Shown here one piece after another: positions 32,135 to 41,355 of a stretch of DNA of 64,000 bases. Numbering within the stretch: the stretch's first letter is position 1; each line of letters starts with the position of its first letter. Below the pieces are notes generated by a model that worked only from the letters and a program-made list of their open reading frames with translations, did not search any database and was not told where the DNA came from. Both the position numbers and the translations under genes were made by a program. Source of the stretch: Cysteiniphilum sp. JM-1 (GTDB lineage Bacteria; Pseudomonadota; Gammaproteobacteria; Francisellales; Francisellaceae); contig NZ_VXKS01000010.1 of assembly GCF_008711525.1 (NCBI RefSeq), forward strand, positions 1 through 64,000. The letters run 5' to 3'.

Positions 32135-32261
32135 ATAAGTTCCTAAAAAATATTTATTTGCACTTTTTGTTGTTGTAGTTGGTTTTTTTATATAGAATTT
32201 CGATGATATTGTAGAATCTTGCATATATCTGCTACCGATACCAGTAATTATAGGAACTTAT
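32135..32261. repeat. perfect 11-bp inverted repeat bounding the csp/recombinase intergenic region
   Basis: ATAAGTTCCTA (32135-32145) is exactly inverted as TAGGAACTTAT (32251-32261), with 105 bp between. The enclosed DNA holds a plus-strand promoter-like pair, TTGTTG with TATAGA about 18 bp downstream. The right arm includes the ribosome site of the 32265 ORF. The geometry resembles an invertible promoter beside its recombinase, or paired operators. Neither is shown. Confidence 0.6.
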
Positions 32262-32264
32262 TTG

Positions 32265-32486
32265 ATGAACAAAGATAATCTTTTGTCTGATGACGATATT
32301 ATGTTATGTCGATCAAAGACAGGAAAACCCCTATTATCAACTCACATCAATCCATATGGTATATTCCCAATCAATTTTGATGAGCGCATTAATTTTGACA
32401 ACAATATATTGAATGAGGCAGTGCATAATGAACAATCAACGAACACCCGTAAGAGAAAGAGCGAAGCAGTTTTCGAAACAGCTTAA
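32265..32486 (+). CDS. hypothetical small protein preceding the recombinase, 73 aa
   Basis: A short acidic-to-basic protein, starting [20 protein letters not shown] and ending in a basic stretch ([13 protein letters not shown]). I do not recognise it. The ATG at 32265 is chosen over the TTG at 32262 because AGGAAC lies 8 nt before it. It overlaps the recombinase gene in another frame by about 70 nt, suggesting coupling. It could be a directionality factor or regulator, as small genes before recombinases often are, but no helix-turn-helix is visible. Confidence 0.5.
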   Translation: MNKDNLLSDDDIMLCRSKTGKPLLSTHINPYGIFPINFDERINFDNNILNEAVHNEQSTNTRKRKSEAVFETA

Positions 32487-33138
32487 AAAAGACAATCCAG
32501 ATTATAACTACCTAAAAGAACTTTTTAGACATATTCGTCAAGAATTGGATATAAAAGTTAATAAGTCGGAGCCAAAAAAATTACCTTATGTTCCTACTGA
32601 AGAAGAAATTAGCAAGTACTATAAAGTTGTTTGGCAGTCTAGAAACATGAAATACGTTGTAATAGTAAAAACACTATTATATACAGGCGTTCGAGTATCT
32701 GAATTAATTAATATAAAGATATCAGATGTTGACTTGGATCGTTGTCAAATTAGAGTTAATCAAGGCAAAGGAAACAAAGATAGAATTATACCATTTCCTA
32801 ACCATTTTACTGAGGTGCTAGCTGTACATATTAATAGTATGCACAAAGAAAAAGCAGTCTATTTATTTGAATCAAACTGGAAAAAACCCTATTCAGACAG
32901 GGGAATACGCAAGATTTTAGAAAAATATTCAGATGAGGCAGGTCTTGATCATGCAATATCTCCCCATAAGCTGAGACATTTTTTGTTTACTTGGATGAAG
33001 AAAAAAGGTGTAGATGATGCCTTAATTCAATCTTACTCAGGGCATGAAAGTAGAAAATCTTTAGAAATATATTCAAAACTATCACTTAATGATTGCCAAC
33101 AAGAGTATGAACAACAGATAAAATCATTTCCAATTTAG
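32413..33138 (+). CDS. compact tyrosine recombinase/integrase
   Basis: A 241-residue tyrosine recombinase with the full catalytic set: R94 (TGVRVSEL), K119 (QGKGNKDR), H185-x-x-R188 (HKLRH), H211 (GHES) and Y220 (EIYSKL). The N-terminal core-binding domain is very short (about 60 residues), similar in size to FimB/FimE invertases (about 200 residues) and smaller than XerC or phage integrases. A start at 32428 (MNNQRTP) is also possible. Its stop codon is where the right 39-bp inverted repeat begins. Base composition is more AT-rich than its neighbours. Confidence 0.88.
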   Translation: MRQCIMNNQRTPVRERAKQFSKQLKKDNPDYNYLKELFRHIRQELDIKVNKSEPKKLPYVPTEEEISKYYKVVWQSRNMKYVVIVKTLLYTGVRVSELINIKISDVDLDRCQIRVNQGKGNKDRIIPFPNHFTEVLAVHINSMHKEKAVYLFESNWKKPYSDRGIRKILEKYSDEAGLDHAISPHKLRHFLFTWMKKKGVDDALIQSYSGHESRKSLEIYSKLSLNDCQQEYEQQIKSFPI

Positions 33139-33176
33139 ATGTGACCCCTCAGTGCACGTACCTAAACACCTGTCCA
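33138..33176 (-). repeat. right copy of imperfect 39-bp terminal inverted repeat
   Basis: Its reverse complement begins TGGACAGGTGTTTAGGTACG and pairs with 30665-30703 at about 32 of 39 positions. It starts at the last base of the recombinase stop codon. No target-site duplication is evident outside the two copies. Confidence 0.8.
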
Positions 33177-33273
33177 TATTGCAACCATCATTCCAAGTGA
33201 TGAGTCAAAAGCAGAGGGTCTGCCATGGGTGGTGATTTATGATGTCAAAGATAGCTTTAGAGCACCCCAGTAA
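33166..33273 (+). pseudogene. possible 3' fragment of an unidentified gene
   Basis: An open stretch reads HIATIIPSDESKAEGLPWVV, then IYDVKDSFRAPQ and a TAA at 33271. It has no start codon and its upstream side ends at the inverted repeat (TAA at 33163). It looks like the tail of a gene cut by the block boundary, but I do not recognise the protein, and chance cannot be excluded for about 35 codons. Confidence 0.3.
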
Positions 33274-33374
33274 CTTTCTACTTAATTCAAAGTAGACGAG
33301 TAGACGAATTGTCGCAACCAACACTCTATGCTACACTACGCGTCATTGTGCATAGTTAGCTAGAGTGTTTTTTT

Positions 33375-33572
33375 ATGTCTAAAGATATTCAAACCGTCAA
33401 AGTGTCCAGTGGACAAAGAATCTGTTGCCCTATTCCTGAGCACGCTTCTTGGAACCAGCATCCACGCGTATATATAGACCTACATGACCAAAACGAAGGC
33501 GTCTGCCCATATTGCAGTACGCGCTTTGTTGTCGTTGATAATGGTCAAAGTCAAACTGTCTCTGATGCGTAA
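33375..33572 (+). CDS. zinc-finger CHCC domain protein
   Basis: A 65-residue protein with the small CHCC zinc domain: C-x10-H pattern leading to HPRVYIDL, then G-V-CPYC-STRF. This domain is found in the mitochondrial complex I subunit NDUFS6 and in stand-alone bacterial proteins of unknown role, often beside LPS heptosyltransferase genes. The waaF-like gene starts inside its last codons (8-nt overlap), so the two are coupled. Function is not known. Confidence 0.82.
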   Translation: MSKDIQTVKVSSGQRICCPIPEHASWNQHPRVYIDLHDQNEGVCPYCSTRFVVVDNGQSQTVSDA

Positions 33573-34620
33573 ATATCTCATTATCGCACCCAGTTGGGTC
33601 GGTGATATGGTGATGTCGCAATCACTTTATCGCTTTCTCAAATCACAAGACCCCAGCTGTATTATTGATATTGCAGCCCCCAAACATTGTTGTGAGCTCG
33701 CGCAGCTCATGCCTGAAATTAATCAAGCTTTTGAGCTTGAATTTAAGCATGGTCAATTTGGTTTTAATGCACGCAAACAAAAAGCACTTGAATTTAAAGG
33801 CAAAAGTTATACCGATGCAATCGTCTTACCCAACTCATGGAAATCGGCATTAATTCCTTTTTTTGCTCGCATTAAAAAGCGCACTGGCTGGCATGGCGAA
33901 ATGCGTTTTGTGCTGTTAAATGATCGCCGTAAACTCGATAAAGCAAAATACCCCTTAATGATTGAGCGTTTTTGCGCATTAGGCATTACTAAAAAAGAGC
34001 ACTTACCCGAAAAAATGCCCTACCCTAAGTTTAATGTTGATCGTCATTTAGTTGACACTACACTGATTAAGTATCGTTTAACCAAAGATAAGCCGATTAT
34101 CGCGCTGTGCCCAGGGGCTGAGTTTGGTCCTGCCAAAAAATGGCCAAGTGTGTATTATACAGAGCTTGCGCAATATCTGTTGGATCAAAATTATCAAGTG
34201 CTTTTATTAGGTGGCGCTAAAGATCAGCAAACCACTTCAGATATTAGTAAAGGTTGCAATCATCATGCGCATTTATTTAACTTAGCCGGAAAAACCACAC
34301 TGCCAGAGGCTGTTTATCTATTGGCGAGTTGCCAGCGGGTTATAAGTAACGATTCAGGATTGATGCATATCGCTTGCGCGCTTAATATCCCAACACTTGT
34401 TATTTATGGTTCGACTTCTGATAAGTTCACGCCACCATTAAACACATTGGCAAAAAGTATTTATCTTGATGGTCTTGAATGTCGCCCTTGTTTTAAACGC
34501 GAATGCCCATTAGGACATATGGATTGCATGAATAAACTGCTACCACAAAAGATTATTGCTGAGCTTGAGAAATTGCCACTAAGCTTGCCAACATCATATT
34601 CACATAATCCGGATTACTAG
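33565..34620 (+). CDS. waaF: ADP-heptose:LPS heptosyltransferase II
   Basis: A 351-residue GT9-family transferase that adds the second heptose to the LPS inner core at the cytoplasmic face. Signatures are RKYLIIAPSWVGDMVMSQSLY at the start, a PGAEFGPAKKWP donor-site motif, and ISNDSGLMHIACALNIPTLVIYGSTS. I chose ATG 33565 because the canonical N-terminus begins there; the open frame extends back to 33484. It overlaps the CHCC gene by 8 nt, and its 3' end overlaps the convergent chorismate mutase gene by 68 nt. Confidence 0.93.
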   Translation: MRKYLIIAPSWVGDMVMSQSLYRFLKSQDPSCIIDIAAPKHCCELAQLMPEINQAFELEFKHGQFGFNARKQKALEFKGKSYTDAIVLPNSWKSALIPFFARIKKRTGWHGEMRFVLLNDRRKLDKAKYPLMIERFCALGITKKEHLPEKMPYPKFNVDRHLVDTTLIKYRLTKDKPIIALCPGAEFGPAKKWPSVYYTELAQYLLDQNYQVLLLGGAKDQQTTSDISKGCNHHAHLFNLAGKTTLPEAVYLLASCQRVISNDSGLMHIACALNIPTLVIYGSTSDKFTPPLNTLAKSIYLDGLECRPCFKRECPLGHMDCMNKLLPQKIIAELEKLPLSLPTSYSHNPDY

Positions 34621-35131
34621 GCACTCCTTCGACTTTATTCATCGCTGCTTTAAATGCTTTTGAGCTAATCGCTAATGAGCAGCGCTTAAGCGATGGTAAT
34701 GCATCTTTAATCGCAGGATAAAGTGATTTATCAACACTACTTATTGTCGCTCTTAAGTTCGTTAAATCTAAATCTTTATGATCAAAGTTTTTAGGGTCAG
34801 CGAGCCACTTGTCTAGCCAATACTGCTCAATAAACTTTGACATATCCATTTGTAATTGACTAAACATTAAGGTTGGATAAAGTGGTAAATTTTCTTTGTT
34901 CGCAATTGCTTGAACATTTTGTAACACCTGTATCTCACGCGCTGGTGCGTAAATACTTGTCTTATCTGAGTATTTATCAGCAGCAACTAATTGCATAACT
35001 TCAGCGCGCTTAGCAATTAAATTAAATGCTTTTGTGAGTTTGCTGCTATCACAATCAGACGCCTGTGACACGCCGGTTAATACTACTGCCATAAAACATA
35101 CCCTTGTTACTTTATTGATTATTTTTAACAT
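34553..35131 (-). CDS. exported monofunctional chorismate mutase (gamma/AroQ class)
   Basis: A 192-residue precursor. Residues 1-25 are a signal peptide (MLKIINKVTRVCFMAVVLTG ending VSQAS). The mature part has the AroQ-gamma pattern: IAKRAEVMQLVAADKY, then APAREIQVLQNVQ, and MSKFIEQYW, with the Arg/Lys active-site residues and a cysteine pair. It turns chorismate into prephenate, here in the periplasm or outside. The ATG at 35131 follows AAGGAAAT; an upstream open frame to 35230 lacks this site. It overlaps waaF tail-to-tail by 68 nt. The biological role of exported enzymes is not established. Confidence 0.85.
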   Translation of the reverse strand: MLKIINKVTRVCFMAVVLTGVSQASDCDSSKLTKAFNLIAKRAEVMQLVAADKYSDKTSIYAPAREIQVLQNVQAIANKENLPLYPTLMFSQLQMDMSKFIEQYWLDKWLADPKNFDHKDLDLTNLRATISSVDKSLYPAIKDALPSLKRCSLAISSKAFKAAMNKVEGVPSNPDYVNMMLASLVAISQAQQ

Positions 35132-35217
35132 TATTTCCTTCTCATCATAAAACCGTAAAAGCAATGATATTAAGCTATATCGTATCTTTACTTTCAATGC
35201 TTTTATGCAAAAAAGCA

Positions 35218-36240
35218 TTAATTTATCCAAGTTTTTGCCAGTTCATGCGCCACTTCGCGTGTTAATTTAGGAACAAGATAGCCTGAAGTTAATGACTTGA
35301 GCTTGGTATGTATTTCCTTGGCTATTTTTTCATCAATATCAAAATGTGCTGCCCCTTTGACTTTATCAAGCACATGCAAATAATATGGCATAACACCTGC
35401 AGCAAAAAGTGCTTCAGATAAAGCTTTTAATACATGTGCATTATCATTAACGCCTTTAAGCAATGTTGATTGATTAAGCAAAGTAAATCCAGCATGGTTT
35501 TTAAGCGTGCTTAATACTGCAATGACATCATCATTAATTTCATTGGCATGATTGGCATGTATGACCATAATTTTTTGCAAGCGCGTTTCTTTAAACACAA
35601 GAACCAAGTCATCAGTGATTCGTTCAGGCAATACTACCGGAATTCGTGTGTGAATACGCAAGCGTTTGATATGCGGAATTGCCTCAATTTGTGCCAAAAA
35701 CCACGCTAATAGCGCATCATTATGCATGAGAGGATCACCTCCAGAGAGAATCACCTCATCAAGCGCTGTGTTTTTACGAATATACTCAAAAGTGTCAAGC
35801 CACAATGCTTTTGATTGTGTTTGCGCTTGATAATCATACTCCCGACGAAAGCAATAGCGACAATGGACGGCACACGCTGGATGAAGTATCAACAGCGCGC
35901 GATTTTTATATTTATGCAAAAGACCTTTTGCCGGATTGAAATCTGACTCTTGTAAAGGATCATCAACATAGCCATTGGACAATTCAAACTCTTTTGCTGA
36001 AGGTAAGACTTGCAATAATAATGGATCATTAATGTTACCCTTTTGCATACGCGACGCAAAGCCTTTAGGGATACGCATCGGAAATGATTTAAGTGCTGGA
36101 ATATCATAAGACGTAGGATCAATTTCCAAAAATCGTGCCAAGTCCTGCCAATGCGTAAAACCTGTTGCCAATGCATTTTTCCAATCTGCACTTTTGCTGT
36201 GCGCTTTACCCTGTTGCGTGGCGTGTTTTTCGTGTATCAT
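35218..36240 (-). CDS. epmB: EF-P beta-lysylation protein EpmB (radical SAM lysine 2,3-aminomutase)
   Basis: A 340-residue radical-SAM enzyme. C123, C127 and C130 form the [4Fe-4S] motif CAVHCRYC. Further marks are EVILSGGDPLMHNDALL and RLRIHTRIPVVLPERIT (PLP/SAM region). It turns lysine into beta-lysine, which EpmA attaches to EF-P Lys34. I chose ATG 36240 (MIHEKH), which gives the E. coli length (342) and the usual start; the frame runs back to 36348 but would enter efp. It is divergent from efp, 49 bp away. Confidence 0.93.
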   Translation of the reverse strand: MIHEKHATQQGKAHSKSADWKNALATGFTHWQDLARFLEIDPTSYDIPALKSFPMRIPKGFASRMQKGNINDPLLLQVLPSAKEFELSNGYVDDPLQESDFNPAKGLLHKYKNRALLILHPACAVHCRYCFRREYDYQAQTQSKALWLDTFEYIRKNTALDEVILSGGDPLMHNDALLAWFLAQIEAIPHIKRLRIHTRIPVVLPERITDDLVLVFKETRLQKIMVIHANHANEINDDVIAVLSTLKNHAGFTLLNQSTLLKGVNDNAHVLKALSEALFAAGVMPYYLHVLDKVKGAAHFDIDEKIAKEIHTKLKSLTSGYLVPKLTREVAHELAKTWIN

Positions 36241-36289
36241 GTTCGACGTTTTGAAATAAAGTAGCGCTAATATACTAAAGAGGAAAAAG

Positions 36290-36859
36290 ATGGCAAGTTT
36301 TAGTACAAGTGAATTTAAAAATGGTTTAAAGCTTTTACTGGATGGCAACCCGATGGTTATCGTTGAAAATGAGTTTGTGAAGCCCGGTAAAGGTCAGGCA
36401 TTTAATCGTGTCAAGTTACGCAATCTAAAAAATGGACGTGTGATTGAAAAGACATTTAAATCAGGTGAATCAGTTGATGCAGCAGATGTTCTAGAGGTGG
36501 CAGCAAGCTACTCGTACTTTGATGGCGAATTTTATGTTTTCATGCATGATGAAACATTTGAGCAATACAATGTGACTGAAACAGCATTAGCTGATAGCAA
36601 GAAATGGATTAAAGAGCAAGATCAATGTTCTATCACTTTGTTTAACGGTGAGCCAATTAGTGTTACCCCGCCAAACTTTGTGCAGCTTAAAATTGTTGAG
36701 ACAGATCCAGGGCTAAAAGGTGACACAGCAGGTACTGGTGGCAAACCAGCGACACTTGAAACAGGTGCAGTGGTTAAAGTGCCTTTATTTGTTCAAATCG
36801 ATGAAGTGATCAAAGTCGATACGCGTACAGGTGATTACGTTTCACGCGCTAAGGACTAA
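36290..36859 (+). CDS. efp: translation elongation factor P
   Basis: A 189-residue EF-P with the three-domain form. K34 in VKPGKGQAF is the modified residue, matching E. coli-type beta-lysylation and the divergent epm[32 protein letters not shown] is the typical C-terminal signature. It relieves ribosome stalling at polyproline. AAAGAGG lies 6 nt before the ATG. No epmA is in the window. Confidence 0.97.
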   Translation: MASFSTSEFKNGLKLLLDGNPMVIVENEFVKPGKGQAFNRVKLRNLKNGRVIEKTFKSGESVDAADVLEVAASYSYFDGEFYVFMHDETFEQYNVTETALADSKKWIKEQDQCSITLFNGEPISVTPPNFVQLKIVETDPGLKGDTAGTGGKPATLETGAVVKVPLFVQIDEVIKVDTRTGDYVSRAKD

Positions 36860-36863
36860 GGTT

Positions 36864-37427
36864 GTGAGCGACGTGGCACAAACAAAAAGTAATCTTATCT
36901 GGCTTGATCTTGAGATGACCGGTCTTGAGATTGACACGTGTCATATTATTGAAATCGCTGCGATTATTACCGATCCAGATTTGAATATCTTGGCTGAATC
37001 GCCTGCTATTGCCATTCATCAAAATGAAGACGTTTTAAAAAACATGAATTCATGGTGTATTAAAACGCATGGTGAGTCAGGCTTAACTGAACGTGTTAGA
37101 CAAAGCAACATCGGTTTAAATGAAGCTGAGCAAATGATTCTTGAGTTTATTAAACCATATGTTAAAAAAGGTCAATCACCCTTGTGTGGTAACTCAGTTT
37201 GGCAAGATCGCAAATTTTTAGCAAAATATATGCCAACTTTAGAGGGCTATTTCCATTACCGCTTGCTTGATGTAAGTTCCTTTAAGATTGCTGCTTCATT
37301 CTGGAAACCCGCACTTTTGCAACAATTTGACAAACAAAGCACGCATTTGGCTTTAGATGATATTAAAGAGTCCATTGATGAGATGAAGTTTTATCAGGCA
37401 AACTTATTAAATCTAGATATAACTTAG
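36864..37427 (+). CDS. orn: oligoribonuclease
   Basis: A 187-residue DEDDh exonuclease that degrades 2-5-nt RNA and pGpG. The motif I acids are in IWLDLEMTGLEID; motif II is in HGESGLTERV; motif III is THLALDDIKESIDEMKFY. The GTG at 36864 is the likely start (AAGGA upstream, 4 bp after the efp stop). The frame runs back to 36831 inside efp but the family begins near this residue. It is coupled to efp. Confidence 0.93.
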   Translation: MSDVAQTKSNLIWLDLEMTGLEIDTCHIIEIAAIITDPDLNILAESPAIAIHQNEDVLKNMNSWCIKTHGESGLTERVRQSNIGLNEAEQMILEFIKPYVKKGQSPLCGNSVWQDRKFLAKYMPTLEGYFHYRLLDVSSFKIAASFWKPALLQQFDKQSTHLALDDIKESIDEMKFYQANLLNLDIT

Positions 37428-37446
37428 ATTCCCTAGCAAAACAGTT

Positions 37447-37466
37447 GGCTGAGCGAAGTCGAAGCC
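37447..37466. repeat. REP-like palindromic intergenic repeat
   Basis: GGCTGAGCGAAGTCGAAGCC has GGCT/AGCC arms with an interior TCGA-rich stretch. Sequences of this form (CTTCGACTTCGCTCAGC) recur as extragenic palindromes in many bacterial genomes. Only this copy was seen in the window. Confidence 0.5.
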
Positions 37467-37530
37467 ATTTGATCTTAATGCTAATTCAGTTAATACTCCT
37501 ACTTTTGGACGTAGCATATCAAATCATAAG

Positions 37531-38163
37531 CTAGCGATTACCTACGACATATTGCTTTGTTAGCACAATTTTTTCTTTGAGATATAAACTAAGCTCAAAG
37601 ACATCATTTAGTTTAACTTCACCAACACCTTCAGGTGTGCCTGTCATGACAATATCGTGATCATTCAAGCTGAAATATGTCTGGATATATTGAACTAAAA
37701 ACTCTGGTTTATGCAACATATGCTCATACACGCCATGCTGTTTAATGTTCCCATTAATCATTAATTTAAATGACAAATCAGCTAAATCATTGGTGTTTTC
37801 TAAGGGAATAAACGCACTAAAAACTGCAGCACCATCAAATGATTTGGCTTTTTCCCATGGTAGCCCTTTTTGTTTAAGCTTGCTTTGTAGATTGCGATCG
37901 GTTAAGTCAAGTCCTAAACCCACGGCTACTATTTTTTGTGATTCTATCAGTAGGCATAACTCTGTTTCATAGTGCAGTGTACGCGCGGAGTCAATCGCTA
38001 AAGTGTCACTGATCGCTGAGTTAGGCTTAATAAAAAGCACAGGCTCTTCGGGAATCGCATTATTAAGCTCTTTGATGTGATCTAAATAATTGCGCCCAAC
38101 ACATACGATTTTTGAAGGACAAATACTTTCACCATTAAAAACAATGCTTTGCATATAATTCAC
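37531..38163 (-). CDS. fumarylacetoacetate hydrolase (FAH) family protein
   Basis: A 210-residue YcgM-like FAH-fold protein. The N-terminal VCVGRNYLDHIKEL, the acid cluster YETELCLLI, and the terminal MTGTPEGVGEV match the family of acylpyruvases and oxaloacetate decarboxylase/tautomerases. It probably acts on acylpyruvates or oxaloacetate with Mg. A GTG start (38163) and an ATG three codons on (38154) are both possible. It stands alone, convergent with orn. Confidence 0.87.
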   Translation of the reverse strand: MNYMQSIVFNGESICPSKIVCVGRNYLDHIKELNNAIPEEPVLFIKPNSAISDTLAIDSARTLHYETELCLLIESQKIVAVGLGLDLTDRNLQSKLKQKGLPWEKAKSFDGAAVFSAFIPLENTNDLADLSFKLMINGNIKQHGVYEHMLHKPEFLVQYIQTYFSLNDHDIVMTGTPEGVGEVKLNDVFELSLYLKEKIVLTKQYVVGNR

Positions 38164-38323
38164 AACACGAACCTAAGTAAGGTAAGGCTAACAGTTTTTA
38201 AATTCGCTGTAATGACTAATATAAGCAAAATCATAAAATTAACCGATTGAACGTTTGCTTGAAGTACAAATTTTTCTTATGATAGCCGCCGCTTTAAACC
38301 GATTAATGGAAACTATAATAAAT

Positions 38324-40403
<2,080 letters not shown>

Positions 40404-40578
40404 TCAAAAACAAAGGTAGCCAGATTGTAACAAAAACTATTTAGCACCCTCAAACGCTATTTATAGATTTCTATTATTTTTATACTTTTCAGCACCACGC
40501 AAGCCTCACTTTGCTTTACTTTGGGCATTAAATCGGCTATTTTCCTTAGCATTGTGACTAGCCTTTTGTGTTGATTTT

Positions 40579-41349
40579 ATGGCTTATTATATTTATGAAG
40601 AGTTTGAAGTGATTCGCGTATTTGGCGCGGACTGTGTGAAGTTCTTACAAGGACAACTTACCAATGATGTGACATCGCTTAATGCTGATAACCCGATGCA
40701 GCTAAACGCGCTATGCAATCAAAAGGGACGTATTATCGCCCTATTCTTTATGCGTTTTGTTGCTGAGAATGATTTACTATTAGCGTTACCCAGAAACTTG
40801 GCTGATCAAGCATTACAAGCCCTTAGAAAATATGCTGTATTTTCCAAGATTAGCTTTGAGACTTCTGATCAACATCAATTAATATATAGTCAAAATGATG
40901 ACGAAAAAGGCTTTTTGCTGCAACACGCTATTGTTGATGTTTCTAAACAGCTTGTTAGCTCATTAAATTTTGACAAAGTGCAAAAAGAAAATATTTGTCA
41001 ACAATTGCCAATCATTGATATTCATAATAGCGAATCCTTTCTACCTGCAGAGCTTAATCTTGATCGCTTGGATGTCATTAGCTATCAAAAAGGCTGCTTT
41101 ATGGGACAAGAAATTATTGCGCGTATGAAATATCGCGGTAATTTAAAGAAATCCTTGTTAAGCATTGAAACGGACAAGGCATTGCCCTTTGCCGAAAAAC
41201 TGCAAAACGTTGACGGAAAAAATATTGCTGATATTGTCAATCAAGTCAATATAGATGATAAGAGCTTTGTGCTTACTGTGTTTAATCACGGCATTGAAAA
41301 CGCGCCGATTATCTTACAAGGCGATATCCATGCCAAAATTATTGCTTAA
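40579..41349 (+). CDS. ygfZ: tRNA-modifying protein YgfZ (folate-binding, GcvT-like)
   Basis: A 256-residue GcvT-fold protein involved in iron-sulfur cluster repair and needed for MiaB-type tRNA modification. The signature K-G-C-F-x-G-Q-E is present in YQKGCFMGQEIIARMKYRG, and the N-terminal VKFLQGQLTNDVTSL and CNQKGRIIA match the family. It is shorter than E. coli YgfZ (326). The stop lies 6 bp before rep, so the two are likely co-transcribed. Confidence 0.93.
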   Translation: MAYYIYEEFEVIRVFGADCVKFLQGQLTNDVTSLNADNPMQLNALCNQKGRIIALFFMRFVAENDLLLALPRNLADQALQALRKYAVFSKISFETSDQHQLIYSQNDDEKGFLLQHAIVDVSKQLVSSLNFDKVQKENICQQLPIIDIHNSESFLPAELNLDRLDVISYQKGCFMGQEIIARMKYRGNLKKSLLSIETDKALPFAEKLQNVDGKNIADIVNQVNIDDKSFVLTVFNHGIENAPIILQGDIHAKIIA

Positions 41350-41355
41350 GCTCAA

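Noticed and set aside
32413-32486. Programmed frameshift joining the 73-aa ORF to the recombinase
   Set aside because: The only A-run comes after the first ORF's stop codon, and the recombinase has its own start and a complete catalytic domain.
30665-33176. Integron-type cassette with attC sites
   Set aside because: The paired repeats lack the GTTRRRY and RYYYAAC core sites, and the recombinase is small without an obvious IntI-specific insertion.
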